From positions 930,001-994,000 of the forward strand of contig NZ_VSLZ01000001.1 in the NCBI RefSeq assembly GCF_010747475.1: a stretch of 64,000 nt of DNA, written 5' to 3'. A program made the translations under genes and the position numbers. The DNA is from Halorussus sp. MSC15.2 (GTDB taxonomy: Archaea > Halobacteriota > Halobacteria > Halobacteriales > Haladaptataceae). The notes below the pieces were generated by a model that did not search any database, had not been told where the DNA came from, and worked only from the letters and a program-made list of their open reading frames with translations. Of the stretch, positions 45,006 through 54,599 are shown one piece after another. Position 1 is the first letter of the stretch; each line of letters starts with the position of its first letter.

Positions 45006-45428
45006 TCACACGTCGAAGACCACGTAGGCCCGCCACCCCTCGTCGGTCTCCTCCAGCGCCATCTCGGAGTACGTGACCGCCTTGAGGTCGCGCGCCGAGA
45101 CGTCGGCGAGCGGAACGCCGCGGGCGCTCCCCTCCAGCACCCACTCCCCGTCTGCCTCGCGTTCCTCCCGGACCTCGGCCTCGTTGTCCACGGGGAGGAC
45201 GCCGCGTACGTCGCGCTGGTAGATGAGTTCGTCCAGATAGTCGAACAGCAGCGCCTCGCGGCCCTCGGCCCGCACGTCGAACTCGAAGCGCTCGCCGCCC
45301 ATCTCTGGAATCTCGTCGCACATCGCCGCGGCCATCCCGTCGGCCGCCGCGGCGAACACCGCGTCGAGCGTCGGTGCGTTCGCCGCCACCGCCACGTCGG
45401 CGGTGTGGTCGCGGAGTTCGTAGCTCAT
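45006..45428 (-). CDS. Archease (RtcB activator)
   Basis: Archease speeds RtcB guanylylation and broadens its nucleotide use. The 140-residue product has the family start YELRDHTADVAV (His8, Asp11), the FDYLDELIYQRD segment, and the end LKAVTYSEMALEETDEGWRAYVVFDV with the terminal Asp-Val that contributes to metal binding. The ATG at 45428 is used; the upstream frame is not protein-like. It is the first gene of a run archease-DoxX-rtcB. Confidence 0.94.
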   Translation of the reverse strand: MSYELRDHTADVAVAANAPTLDAVFAAAADGMAAAMCDEIPEMGGERFEFDVRAEGREALLFDYLDELIYQRDVRGVLPVDNEAEVREEREADGEWVLEGSARGVPLADVSARDLKAVTYSEMALEETDEGWRAYVVFDV

Positions 45429-45637
45429 ACTCCCACTCACGGAACCCCGCGGGAAAGGTTTCGCTTTCTCGCCGACGGTGGGTTCGCACCCGGCGTCCGG
45501 CAGTCCTCGGAGCGTCGTCCGGTGGAGGCGGGGAACCGAAACCGGCCGCGAGGCGTCGGCCGCCGGGAGGGAGGCGGGAGTCGGCCGTCCGGGACGGGGC
45601 GGTGGAATTATATTGACCACGGACCTACGCCAACCTA

Positions 45638-46129
45638 GTGAGCGTCAACGTCGATACCGAAATCGCTCGCCCCGGCGACGAGAGTCACGTCGATGCCGCG
45701 TGGGAACTCAAAGAGCGTATCCGGCAGGCCGAGGACGTCCTGAAACAGCGCAAGGGCTTCTTCACCGACGCCTACCGGCGCTCGACGGTGTACGTCCTCC
45801 TGACGCGCGACGGCGACGGCGACGAGAACCTGATGGGGTTCGCGGCGGTCCGACGCGACGGCTACATTCTCTTTCTCGCGGTCGCGCCCGAGTTCCGCGG
45901 CGAAGGCGTCGGTAAACGCCTCGTGGGACAGGTCGCGGAGAACCACGACAGCGTCACCTGTCACGCCCGCGCCAGCAACGAGAACGCGCTAGGGTTCTAC
46001 GAGCATCTGGGATTCGAGGTGGAGCGTCACATCGAGAACTACTACGAGGACGGCGGCGACGCCTACTACCTGAAACTCGGCGACCGCGGCGGCTTCACCG
46101 AGCGACTCTCGGAGTTCGTGCGGGGCTGA
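45638..46129 (+). CDS. GNAT-family N-acetyltransferase (RimI-like), 163 aa
   Basis: The acetyl-CoA motif A is clear: YILFLAVAPEFRGEGVGKRLV, with the R-G-x-G-x-G loop, followed by HARASNENALGFYEHLGFEVERHIENYY. This layout matches RimI/Naa10-like acetyltransferases, which acetylate protein N-termini; the archaeal target is uncertain. The start is GTG, 28 bp after an attatatt box. It is divergent from archease and upstream of priS, with its own stop 160 bp before priS. Confidence 0.9.
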   Translation: MSVNVDTEIARPGDESHVDAAWELKERIRQAEDVLKQRKGFFTDAYRRSTVYVLLTRDGDGDENLMGFAAVRRDGYILFLAVAPEFRGEGVGKRLVGQVAENHDSVTCHARASNENALGFYEHLGFEVERHIENYYEDGGDAYYLKLGDRGGFTERLSEFVRG

Positions 46130-46290
46130 CGGCGGCGAGACCGGCGGGGCAGTAGAGCGAGTTCGAGGAGAGTTCTCTGGGAGAGTCGAGTTCGAGCGGA
46201 CGCTGTCGTCCGGTCCGAACAGACGCTGGCGTCGAATCCGACGGGGGATAGATAGCCTTAAAGACGCGGCCCGAGCATAGCCCAGACAGC

Positions 46291-47487
46291 ATGGAAGAGC
46301 GCACCCGAGCGTACCTCCGCGGTCGGTTCCGCGACCACTATCGCCGGAAAGAGTGGCTCCCCGAGTCCTCCGGCGACGCACGCGGGTCCGAGGAGACGCC
46401 GCCGCCGGACCCGGAGGCGCGCGAGTGGGGGTACATCCCGTGGACCTCGGGAGCGACGACGATGGTCCGCCACCAGTCGCTGCTGGAACTCGGCGAACTC
46501 GGCGACTTCCTCCAGCGCGAGCGTCCGCGCCACGTCTACTTCTCGGCCGGGCGCTACGAGGACCCGGGTGCCGACGAGATGGAAGCCAAGGGGTGGCGCG
46601 ACTCCGACCTCGTGTTCGACATCGACGCGGACCACCTCGAAGGCGTGGACCCCCAGCGGGACGCCTACGGCGAGATGCTCGCGGCGGGCAAGGAGGAGGT
46701 GCAGAACCTGCTGGACCTGCTGGAGAACGACTTCGGCTTCTCGGACCTGACGGTCGTCTTCTCGGGCGGGCGAGGCTACCACGTCCACGTCCGCGACGAG
46801 GGCGTCCGCGGACTCAACCGGGACGAGCGCCGAGAAATCGTGGATTACATCCGGGGCGAGGGCATCGAACGCGACGCCATCCAGCGCGTCGAGATGGGCG
46901 GCACCGCGACCCGGCGCGTCCTCAAGAAAGACGGCGGGTGGGGTCGCCGGGTCCACCGCGAACTCCTCTCGCTGGCCGACGAACTGTTGGCGATGGAAGA
47001 CGACGACGCGCTCGAACGCCTCAAGGAGTTCGACGGCATCGGCGACGGTCGGGCGCAGACCATCCTCGGTGCGGTGTCCGAAGACTACGAGAAACTCGAA
47101 AGCGGGAACGTCGAGCGCGGCGGGCAGGGTATCCGCGAACTGACGAAGGTGATGACCCAGAAGGTAGTCGCCGAGCAGTCGGCGGCCATCGACGAACCCG
47201 TGACCACCGACCTCCGGCGACTCATCCGCCTGCCGGGAAGCCTCCACGGCGGGACCGGACTCGAAGTGACTCGCATCCCCCGCGACGAGGTGGCCGATTT
47301 CGACCCCCTCAGCGACCCGGTTCCCGAGACGTTCGAGGGCCACGAGGTGACCGTCGAGGTGACCGACCCGGGACCGGTCGAACTCCGCGGCGAAAGCTTT
47401 ACGCTCTCGGCAGGTGACGTATCGCTTCCCGAATACGTGGCCGTCTTCCTGATGGCGCGCGGCCGCGCCGAGAAGGGGAGAGAATGA
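46291..47487 (+). CDS. priS: DNA primase small (catalytic) subunit PriS
   Basis: PriS makes the primer in complex with PriL. The 398-residue product has the catalytic D-x-D motif in LVFDIDADH (Asp110/Asp112), the region VFSGGRGYHVHVRDEGVRGL with the conserved His, RRLIRLPGSLHGGTGLEV, and a C-terminal DPGPVELRG. The archaeo-eukaryotic primase core is complete. A ccttaaag box lies about 30 bp upstream. gins51 follows at 121 bp, a pairing known across archaea. Confidence 0.96.
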   Translation: MEERTRAYLRGRFRDHYRRKEWLPESSGDARGSEETPPPDPEAREWGYIPWTSGATTMVRHQSLLELGELGDFLQRERPRHVYFSAGRYEDPGADEMEAKGWRDSDLVFDIDADHLEGVDPQRDAYGEMLAAGKEEVQNLLDLLENDFGFSDLTVVFSGGRGYHVHVRDEGVRGLNRDERREIVDYIRGEGIERDAIQRVEMGGTATRRVLKKDGGWGRRVHRELLSLADELLAMEDDDALERLKEFDGIGDGRAQTILGAVSEDYEKLESGNVERGGQGIRELTKVMTQKVVAEQSAAIDEPVTTDLRRLIRLPGSLHGGTGLEVTRIPRDEVADFDPLSDPVPETFEGHEVTVEVTDPGPVELRGESFTLSAGDVSLPEYVAVFLMARGRAEKGRE

Positions 47488-47608
47488 CGGACTGCGGCCC
47501 CTCGCGGTACGGAAACCGACCGAGCGCGCGACGAAACGGCGACTACCCCCGAAGAACTGGCGCGACCGAACGCGACGAACGTGACAGAACGACCATGACA
47601 GCACGACG

Positions 47609-48535
47609 ATGAATCTGGACGAACTCCGCTCCGTACAGAGCAAGGAACGGTCGAAGGACAGCCTCCAGCACCTCCGGGAGTCGTTCTACGCCGACGTCGC
47701 CGACTACATCGCCGACCTCAAGGACCAGCGCGACCAGGCGGCCGACCGCGCGGAGAGTCCGTTCGACGACCCCGAAGTCAACCGACTGACCGACGAGATA
47801 CACACCGCCGAGGACGTGGTCGAGGCAGTCTACGAGCGCCGGGTCGGCAAAATCGTCAAGCGCGCAAGCCTCGCGGCGGCGGGGATGCCCGCCGACGAGG
47901 AGGGGTTGACCGGCGAGGAACAGGAACTGTTCACCGAACTGGTCGAGCGCATCGAGTCCAACAAGGAGGACGTGCTGGACATCCTCTCGGGCGAGGCCGA
48001 CGACGTCGGGGCCTCGCCGACGTCCGCACCCGGCGACTCCGCGACGGCCGACTCGGCGCCGGACCCCGCCGGGCCGTCCGACGCGGGGGCCGCACCCGAC
48101 CCCGGCGACGCGCCCACGGCCAGCGCGAGCGCGTCGAGCGAAGATGTGAGCGCCGCGGACGTGATGGGCGGCGACGACGGCGCGACGGACGCGGTGTCCG
48201 CCGCTGCGAACACCGATTCGCCTACCCCCGACTCGACGCCTCCCTCCGGCGAGTCGGACGCGGACGGCGCGCGCCCGGCCACCGCGGAGGCGGCCGCAGT
48301 CGCCGACGCCGACGCGGAGCAGTCGGCCGAGAGGGAGAGCGAGGCGTCGGAATCCGATTCGGACCCTCTCGACGGTCTGGACGAGCGAACGACGGTCCGC
48401 CTGACCGACGACGTGGGCGAGATTTTCGGCGTGGACGAGCGCACCTACGACCTCGCCAGCGAGGACGTGGTGACGCTGCCCGAAGCGAACGCCGAACCGC
48501 TCGTGGAACGCGGTGCGGCCGAGAAACTGGAGTAG
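47609..48535 (+). CDS. gins51: GINS subunit Gins51, with an extended acidic linker
   Basis: Gins51 is part of the GINS ring that joins MCM and GAN in the archaeal replisome. The first ~130 residues are the alpha-helical A domain (LRSVQSKERSKDSLQHLRESFYADVADYI, YERRVGKIVKRAS). A ~130-residue Ala/Asp/Ser/Pro-rich linker follows (about 133-255), then the short B domain with VRLTDDVGEIFGVDERTYDLASEDVVTLPEANAEPLVERGAA. The linker is unusually long, which is common in haloarchaea. The priS neighbour supports the call. Confidence 0.9.
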   Translation: MNLDELRSVQSKERSKDSLQHLRESFYADVADYIADLKDQRDQAADRAESPFDDPEVNRLTDEIHTAEDVVEAVYERRVGKIVKRASLAAAGMPADEEGLTGEEQELFTELVERIESNKEDVLDILSGEADDVGASPTSAPGDSATADSAPDPAGPSDAGAAPDPGDAPTASASASSEDVSAADVMGGDDGATDAVSAAANTDSPTPDSTPPSGESDADGARPATAEAAAVADADAEQSAERESEASESDSDPLDGLDERTTVRLTDDVGEIFGVDERTYDLASEDVVTLPEANAEPLVERGAAEKLE

Positions 48536-48625
48536 TCGGTTTTCTAGCCGAAGAATCAGCAGTCGCTACGCTCGGCGTAGTATTTCGTTCGAGAAAATTG
48601 TACAACCGTGAGAGTACATCTGCAA

Positions 48626-48650
48626 GGGAGAGCGCCGTCGGCGCTCCCCC
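48626..48650. terminator. Strong hairpin between convergent gins51 and cdc48
   Basis: gagcgcc/ggcgctc (7 bp) with a gtc loop extends through one mismatch to three more G-C pairs. It lies in the 128-bp gap between the gins51 stop and the cdc48 stop, so it can serve both transcripts. There is no T-run on either side; terminator function is inferred. Confidence 0.5.
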
Positions 48651-48663
48651 GCTGGAAACGGTC

Positions 48664-50925
48664 CTATTGGAACGTCCGGCCCAGCTGGTCCTTCTCGGCC
48701 TCGGGGTCGGCCGAGTCGAACTGCTCTTCGATTTCCTCGTAGCGCTCTCTGGTGTCCTCGGTGACGCTCGGCGTCACCTCGTCGAGCGCCTGCTCGAAGT
48801 GGTCCGCGTTGATGCGGACGTTGCCGACGCTCTCGTCGATGTCCTCGGGGTCCACGCTGTTGATGAACTCCCGGCTGGCGGCCATCGACGCCTCGCGGGT
48901 GACGGCTTCGATGTCCGCGCCGACGTAACCGTCTGTCCGTGCGGCCAACTCCTCGAGGTCAACGTCGTCCGCGAGCGGTTTGTCGCGGGTGTGGACCTCG
49001 AAGATGGCGCGGCGAGCGTCCTCGTCGGGCACCGGCACGTGGACGTGACGGTCCAGCCGTCCGGGCCGCAGGAGCGCGCTGTCGATGAGGTCCGGTCGGT
49101 TCGTGGTGGCGACGACCACCACGTCTTCGAGTTCCTCCAGTCCGTCCAGTTCCGTGAGGAGCTGGGAGACCACGCGCTCGCTGACCTCTGAGCCGCCGCC
49201 CTGACCGCCGCCGCGTTCGCCCGCGATGGAGTCTATCTCGTCGAAGAACACCACGGTCGGGGCGTTCTCGCGGGCCTTGCTGAACATCTCACGGACGCCC
49301 TTCTCGGACTCCCCGACCCACTTGCTGAGGAGTTCGGGACCCTTAATCGAGATGAAGTTGCTGTCGCTCTCGTTGGCGACGGCCTTCGCCATCAGGGTCT
49401 TGCCGGTCCCGGGCGGGCCGTACATCAGCACGCCCTTGGCGGCCTCCATGTCGAGCGTCTCGAACACCTCGGGGTAGTCCAGCGGCCACTGGATGGTCTC
49501 CCGGAGGCGCTCTTTGGTGTCTTCGAGTCCGCCGACTTGGTCCCACGTCACGTCGGGGACTTCCACGAACACTTCGCGCAGCGCCGAGGGTTCGATTCCC
49601 TTCAACGCCTCCTTGAAGTCCCGTTCGGTGACCTGCAGGGAGTCCAGCACGTCGGCCGGAATCTCGTCGGATTCGAGGTCGATATCGGGGCGGATGCGCC
49701 GGAGCGCGTTCATCGCCGACTCCTTCGAGAGGCTCTCCAAGTCCGCGCCGACGAAGCCGTGCGTGTTGTCGGCGTACTCTTCGAGGTCGATGCCGTCGGC
49801 GAGGGGCATCCCGCGGGTGTGGACCTGCAGGATTTCGAGGCGACCCTCGCGGTCCGGGACGCCGATGTCGATTTCGCGGTCGAATCGGCCGGGGCGACGG
49901 AGCGCGGGGTCGATGGCGTCCACGCGGTTCGTGGCCGCGATGACGGTGACCTCACCGCGCTCTTCGAGACCGTCCATCAGCGAGAGCAGTTGGGCGACGA
50001 CGCGTCGTTCCACGTCGCCACCGGCCTCCTCGCGCTTGGGCGCGATGGAGTCCAGTTCGTCGATGAAGATGATGGCCGGTGCGTTCTGCTCGGCCTCCTC
50101 GAACACCTCGCGGAGTTTCTCCTCGGACTCCCCGTAGTACTTCGACATTATCTCGGGGCCGGAGATGGTCTGGAAGTGGGCGTCGATTTCGCTTGCGACG
50201 GCCTTCGCCATCAGGGTCTTGCCGGTCCCCGGCGGGCCGTGGAGCAGCACGCCCTTCGGCGGGTCGATGCCGAGGCGACTGAACAGTTCGGGGTGACGCA
50301 TCGGCAGTTCAATCATCTCTCGAACCTGTTCGAGTTCGCCTTCGAGACCGCCGATGTCCTCGTAGGTCACGCTGGGGGTGCCTTCGCCGCCGGCGCCGCC
50401 CTGCGCGATTTCTTCGGCGGCGCGTTCGCTGACGTTAATCTCCGTCGAGTCGGTGACGACGACCGTCCCCTCGGGGTTGGTGCTGGCGACCTTCAGCGGG
50501 ATGGACTGTCCGGAACCCATCCCCATCAGGCCGAAGCCGAACGGGACGTTTTGGCCCTGCGTGATGGCCTGTCCGCTGAGTTTGTCCCGGATGTGGGGCG
50601 TGATGTCGCCCCGAATCTGGAGATTCTGGGGGAGCGCGATGGTGACCGAGGTGGCGGGCTTCACGTCCGCCTTCTCGATGCTGACTTTGTCGTCGATGCC
50701 GACGCCCGCCTCCTGACGGAGTTGGCCGTCGATTCGGACGACGCCGCGCCCCTCGTCCTCGGGGTATCCGGGCCAGACTCGGGCGACCGCCCGACTCTGG
50801 TTCTTCCCCTCGATGACGATGTAGTCGCCGTTTTCGACGCCGAGTTCGTGCATGGACTGGCGGTCCACGGCGGCGAGTCCGCGACCGGCGTCTTTCTGCT
50901 TTAACGGCTTGACAGTGAGTTTCAT
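48664..50925 (-). CDS. cdc48: Cdc48/VCP-like double AAA+ ATPase
   Basis: The enzyme unfolds ubiquitin-like or damaged substrates for degradation. The 753-residue product has an N-terminal double-psi/4-Cys-type adaptor domain (about 1-180) and two AAA modules, each with GPPGTGKT and a second-region FIDELDS or FFDEIDS Walker B, and SRH motifs ([20 protein letters not shown]). It ends RTFQ rather than the HbYX motif of proteasome-binding AAAs. The upstream Hsp20-like gene overlaps its start by 4 bp, so they are co-translated. Confidence 0.97.
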   Translation of the reverse strand: MKLTVKPLKQKDAGRGLAAVDRQSMHELGVENGDYIVIEGKNQSRAVARVWPGYPEDEGRGVVRIDGQLRQEAGVGIDDKVSIEKADVKPATSVTIALPQNLQIRGDITPHIRDKLSGQAITQGQNVPFGFGLMGMGSGQSIPLKVASTNPEGTVVVTDSTEINVSERAAEEIAQGGAGGEGTPSVTYEDIGGLEGELEQVREMIELPMRHPELFSRLGIDPPKGVLLHGPPGTGKTLMAKAVASEIDAHFQTISGPEIMSKYYGESEEKLREVFEEAEQNAPAIIFIDELDSIAPKREEAGGDVERRVVAQLLSLMDGLEERGEVTVIAATNRVDAIDPALRRPGRFDREIDIGVPDREGRLEILQVHTRGMPLADGIDLEEYADNTHGFVGADLESLSKESAMNALRRIRPDIDLESDEIPADVLDSLQVTERDFKEALKGIEPSALREVFVEVPDVTWDQVGGLEDTKERLRETIQWPLDYPEVFETLDMEAAKGVLMYGPPGTGKTLMAKAVANESDSNFISIKGPELLSKWVGESEKGVREMFSKARENAPTVVFFDEIDSIAGERGGGQGGGSEVSERVVSQLLTELDGLEELEDVVVVATTNRPDLIDSALLRPGRLDRHVHVPVPDEDARRAIFEVHTRDKPLADDVDLEELAARTDGYVGADIEAVTREASMAASREFINSVDPEDIDESVGNVRINADHFEQALDEVTPSVTEDTRERYEEIEEQFDSADPEAEKDQLGRTFQ

Positions 50926-51167
50926 AGTCCCACCTCGATAGTGAGAACGCCGTTCGTGATAAACGCTTCCGCCCCGCCGTCGGGCAGTTGGAGTTCTATC
51001 TGGCGGGTGCCGTCCTCGTCCTCGAAGACCACGATGGCCTCGTTACCGAGGACGTCCACGGACGCGTCGCCCGCGTCGCCGAGGTCGGCCACGAGAACCT
51101 CCTCGTCGCCGTAGTCGTAGCGCCGGGCGAACACGTCGTCTCGTTCGGTGATGTGCTTCAATGACAT
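50922..51167 (-). CDS. Hsp20/alpha-crystallin-like small protein (DUF7127-like), 81 aa
   Basis: The product is a short beta-sandwich: [51 protein letters not shown], with the alternating pattern of the Hsp20 fold but lacking flanking arms. I recall this family (DUF7127) being annotated beside cdc48 in haloarchaea. The ATGA overlap (50922-50925) makes it an operon partner of cdc48, suggesting a folding or substrate-handling role with that ATPase. Activity is not demonstrated. Confidence 0.85.
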   Translation of the reverse strand: MSLKHITERDDVFARRYDYGDEEVLVADLGDAGDASVDVLGNEAIVVFEDEDGTRQIELQLPDGGAEAFITNGVLTIEVGL

Positions 51168-51375
51168 TTGATGCTAACTATAGGTTAGGGACTTTAGTAC
51201 TTAAGGCTTTCCCTGAAAAACCGCAGGAAGGCGTCGGTGTGGGGGATTAGTGATGAATTGCGGTTCAGGGTATGGACCGTCCGCAGCGCCGACCGAGAGG
51301 TCCCGAATCGTCCTCCGGAAGTCTCTCGAACCGCCGACCGGAGGTTTGTTGTCTCGCCCGCGCGAAGAGGTCGGC

Positions 51376-52155
51376 ATGCAACGGGTTACGCACCACGGGA
51401 GGGCCACGGCCTACAGAGTCGCCGACCGGGGCGGCGAGGGGTCACCGCTACTCGCCGTTCACGGGTCCGGCGGTACCCACGAGGTCTGGAAGGGGCAACT
51501 CGGCCGACTGGCCGGTCGGCGTCCGGTCGTCGCCCTCGACCTGAGTGGGCACGGTGAATCGGAGGACTTCGAGGCCGACCACGGGTGGGAGACGCTCTCG
51601 GCCTACGCCGACGACGTGCTGGCGGTCGCCGAGGAGACCGACGCGGGTGTGTTAGTCGGCAACTCTCTCGGCGGGGCGGTGGCTCTCCAACTGGTAATCG
51701 AGCGCGACCACGACTTCGACGGACTCGTCCTCGCCGGGACGGGGGCGAAACTCCCGGTGCTGGACGACCTGCTCCGGTGGCTCGACTCGGATTTCGACCG
51801 GGCAGTCGAGTTCCTCCACGGCGAAGACCGCCTCTTCCACGACGCAGACTCCCGGTACATCCAACTCTCTACGGAGGCGATGAAAGAGGTCGGCCGGCGC
51901 GTTACGCGCCGCGACTTCGAGTCCTGCCACGCGTTCGACGTGCGCGACCGACTCGGCGACGTCGACGTTCCGGCGCTCGCGGTCGTCGGCGAACACGACC
52001 ACCTCACTCCGCCGGCGTACCACGAGGAACTGGCCGACGGGATTCCCGACTGCGAGTACGCGGAAGTCCGCGGCGCGGCCCACCTCGCCATGCTCGAAGA
52101 ACCCGAGGGGTTCAACGCCGCGATTATGGACTTCTTGGACGCGGCCGACGTCTGA
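51376..52155 (+). CDS. Alpha/beta-hydrolase, 259 aa
   Basis: The catalytic set is in place: nucleophile Ser97 in VGNSLGGAVAL, acid Asp208 in VVGEHDHLTPP and His236 in GAAHLAMLEEPEG, with the oxyanion strand LLAVHGSGGTHEVW near residue 25. The substrate (ester, lactone or epoxide) is unknown. The ATG at 51376 is preferred over a frame extending to 51250 because the upstream part is basic and lies in the cdc48/Hsp20 promoter region. It is a single gene, divergent from the Hsp20-like gene. Confidence 0.9.
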   Translation: MQRVTHHGRATAYRVADRGGEGSPLLAVHGSGGTHEVWKGQLGRLAGRRPVVALDLSGHGESEDFEADHGWETLSAYADDVLAVAEETDAGVLVGNSLGGAVALQLVIERDHDFDGLVLAGTGAKLPVLDDLLRWLDSDFDRAVEFLHGEDRLFHDADSRYIQLSTEAMKEVGRRVTRRDFESCHAFDVRDRLGDVDVPALAVVGEHDHLTPPAYHEELADGIPDCEYAEVRGAAHLAMLEEPEGFNAAIMDFLDAADV

Positions 52156-52347
52156 AGCGAGTCTTCGGCGCGGGCGTCGGAAACACGGTCACCGTGACCG
52201 CGATGGTCGTGCCGTCCGGTCCCAGAAGACGTTCCTCACCACTTCTACCGGTAAGACTCTCCCCACTCCGTCTCGGGCCAGAATACCGAAATCAGGAATC
52301 CGGTCTTACCTAAAAACTTATGCCCGAAAACGATAGTACACTTACGT

Positions 52348-52599
52348 ATGCAACCGGGTGGCGAGCGCCGACTGCTCGAATTTCGTGTGCCAGTTTCGCG
52401 GGCGTTCTGGCGCGCGTACGGCGTCCCGCTCGGGTTCGTACTGCTCGTGCCGTCCGCCGTCGCGGTGGCAATCGCCCGCGAACCGGGGGACGGCGTCGTC
52501 GTCGGCGCGACCTTCGTCGCGCTCTCGGTCGGGGCGGTGCTGGCGGGGTTGGTTGTGTACAACGTCGTCGTCGCGGCGCTGCTGGCAGCGAAACAGTGA
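52348..52599 (+). CDS. Small two-helix membrane protein, 83 aa
   Basis: A basic N-terminus (QPGGERRLLEFRVPVSRAF) precedes two hydrophobic helices at about residues 26-42 and 51-79, with a short acidic loop (REPGDG) between them. The ATG at 52348 follows a short AT-rich run. Orientation is likely in-in with a short cytoplasmic N-terminus. Function unknown. Confidence 0.75.
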   Translation: MQPGGERRLLEFRVPVSRAFWRAYGVPLGFVLLVPSAVAVAIAREPGDGVVVGATFVALSVGAVLAGLVVYNVVVAALLAAKQ

Positions 52600-52681
52600 A
52601 TCGCGCCGCGAGAGGGGGTGTGTAATGGATTGTGTCGATGGTCCCCGACATTTATTATCCTGCTTTCGTTACACACACTCT

Positions 52682-53267
52682 ATGTCGAGCCACGGCCTCA
52701 CGACCGAGGCGTCCGAGGATAGAGTAAGTCGCCAGTCGGCGGCTGGTCGAGAAATTCTCCGCGGAGTGTAACTCTCGTTCCGACTCGGCCCGTCCCGACC
52801 CGGACGACGGGGACCGTGACGGTTCTGCCGACGCACGCGAGACGGTCGCAGTCACAGTTGCTGGAGACACTCACGAACTCACTAGAGCCGAGGCCGACCG
52901 ACTACGCGCGGCGCTCGGCGAGGCGCTGACCGAGCGCCGCGAGTTCGTCCGCACGGTCGGGACCCATCGCGAAGACGGAAGTTACGTCGTCGCCCGGCGG
53001 TGTGCGGACTCGTCGGGTCACCGCAAGGTGTTCGAGAGCTTCGCGGCCCTACAGCGACGCTACGACCGACTGCCCGACGAGTTCACCGCCGAGGACGTCG
53101 GCGAATCCGGACTGACCGGCGGGCGTCGTCACATGCTCGTGCATCACTTCGCCGAGCATCCCAGCTTCGACTGCGAACTGGAGAAGCGTCAACCGCTCAC
53201 CGCCCGAAAGCGAGCTGGCGACGGGCCAGACCCCCGAGGCGACGCCGGGGGTGAAACCGGATACTGA
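52682..53267 (+). pseudogene. DUF7528-like haloarchaeal gene without an intact start
   Basis: Codons from 52728 to the TGA at 53265 encode a coherent protein (ETVAVTVAGDTHELTRAEA, REFVRTVGTHREDGSYVVARR, SGLTGGRRHMLVHHFAEH) like haloarchaeal DUF7528. No ATG, GTG or TTG precedes it in frame before a TAA at 52725. An ATG at 52682, about 30 bp after a tttatta box, begins MSSHGLTTEASEDRVSRQ in another frame and stops at 52771. The simplest reading is an indel between about 52728 and 52768 that separates the start from the body. A shorter product from GTG 53028 is possible. Confidence 0.68.
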
Positions 53268-53313
53268 CGCCGCCGGGCGAACGCTTTTCGTCGTCGCTTC
53301 CGACGGTTCGGGC

Positions 53314-54255
53314 ATGGAACCGCGACCATCCACGTTCTCCATCGTCGCGCGCGACCCCGACACCGAGGCGGTCGGCGTGGCGGTTCAATCGAAGTTCGTC
53401 AGCGTCGGCTCCGTCGTGCCGTTCGCCAGCGCCGACGCCGGAGCGATAGCGACGCAGAGCTTCGCCAACGTCGCCTACGGTCCCGACGGTCTCGACCTCC
53501 TCCGCGGAGGCGCGTCGGCCGAGGAAGTCGTCGCGACGCTGACCGACGATGACCCGGAGTCGGCCCAGCGCCAGGTCGGCGTCGTCGGACGGGACGGCTC
53601 CGTCGCGGCGTTCACCGGCGAGGAGTGCTTCGAGGTCGCGGGCGACCGACAGGGCGAGACCTACACCGTGCAGGGCAACATCCTCCAAAACGAGGAGACG
53701 CTGCGCGCGATGGAGACCGCCTACGAGGAGACCGAGGGCGGCCTGCCCGAGAAGCTCCTCGCGGCCCTCCACGCCGGTAACGAAGCGGGCGGCGACAAGC
53801 GTGGCGAACAGAGCGCGGCCCTCTACGTCGCCAAGCCCGAGGGCGGGTACGACGGCAAAAACGACCGCTGGATAGACGTGCGCGTGGACGACCACGAGGA
53901 ACCTATCGACGAACTCGAACGCGCGTTCAAAATCTACGACGTGACCCTGCTCGAACGCGAGGAACCCGAGGACGTACGTGAACTCTCGGGCGAGACGGCA
54001 GCGGAAGTCGCGGAGACGCTGGCCGACCTCGGATTCTACGACGGCGGTGAACCCGCGAACGACTCCGTCGGGAGTTTCGGCGACGGGGACCGCGACGCGC
54101 TCGAAGCGTTCCGCGGGATGAACAACTTCGAGAACCACGACCTCGCGGTCATCGAGGACGCGCTGGCCCGCGGGTGGACCGACGCCGACGGCGAGGGCGA
54201 GGACCGGATGGTCGATGCCATCTGGCACGGTCTCTCGCGCCTCGACCGGAAGTAG
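53314..54255 (+). CDS. DUF1028 family Ntn-hydrolase-like protein, 313 aa
   Basis: The family start EPRPSTFSIVARDPDTEAVGVAVQSKF, with STFSIVARDP near residue 5, the SFANVAYGPDGLDLLRGG segment and the YTVQGNILQNEETLRAM segment are typical of DUF1028, whose core resembles Ntn hydrolases such as amidases. The C-terminal ~100 residues add an acidic helical extension. The ATG at 53314 is chosen; the frame opens at a GTG in 53251 but the family starts at the internal Met. Function unknown; a peptidase or amidase role is inferred from the fold. Confidence 0.85.
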   Translation: MEPRPSTFSIVARDPDTEAVGVAVQSKFVSVGSVVPFASADAGAIATQSFANVAYGPDGLDLLRGGASAEEVVATLTDDDPESAQRQVGVVGRDGSVAAFTGEECFEVAGDRQGETYTVQGNILQNEETLRAMETAYEETEGGLPEKLLAALHAGNEAGGDKRGEQSAALYVAKPEGGYDGKNDRWIDVRVDDHEEPIDELERAFKIYDVTLLEREEPEDVRELSGETAAEVAETLADLGFYDGGEPANDSVGSFGDGDRDALEAFRGMNNFENHDLAVIEDALARGWTDADGEGEDRMVDAIWHGLSRLDRK

Positions 54256-54334
54256 CGGAGTCGGTGAGAGGGTTCGTTCCGTCTCTCGGGGAATCCCACC
54301 GAACTCATTACGCGCGAAGCCGAATCGTCGGCAC

Positions 54335-54481
54335 ATGAGGGACGAAGAGGAAATCCGCGAGCAGTACGAGTTCCTGAAGGAGCAACTCGACGACGAGAAC
54401 ATGCGTCACGAGGGAGTTCGACAGATGTTCACGTATTACAAGCGAGCGCTCGGCTGGGTCCTTGAAGAGGAACACATATAG
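54335..54481 (+). CDS. Small conserved haloarchaeal protein, 48 aa
   Basis: A helical acidic protein: RDEEEIREQYEFLKEQLDDEN, RHEGVRQMFTYYKRALGWVLEEE. The pattern recurs in haloarchaeal genomes and the codon use is native. It lies 79 bp after the DUF1028 gene, in the same direction. It has no cysteines, signal or membrane helix. Function unknown. Confidence 0.75.
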   Translation: MRDEEEIREQYEFLKEQLDDENMRHEGVRQMFTYYKRALGWVLEEEHI

Positions 54482-54572
54482 GCTGTCTAACGTTTTTCGG
54501 AATGTTTCACGGTGGAGGTTCCGAAACTGGTGTTCAGCCCCGGAATCGGTACAAGGTTCCGGCGGCGTTAGG

Positions 54573-54578
54573 TTTAAG
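54573..54578 (+). promoter_or_regulatory. TATA-like box before the candidate small RNA
   Basis: The sequence tttaag lies 24-27 bp before about 54600, the same spacing and wording as the lsm promoter box (25090-25095). Confidence 0.4.
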
Positions 54579-54599
54579 TTCGTAGGGCGTTTTGTTCCA

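Noticed and set aside
50079-50904. Long frames antisense to cdc48
   Set aside because: Shadows of two-AAA coding sequence with no family match.
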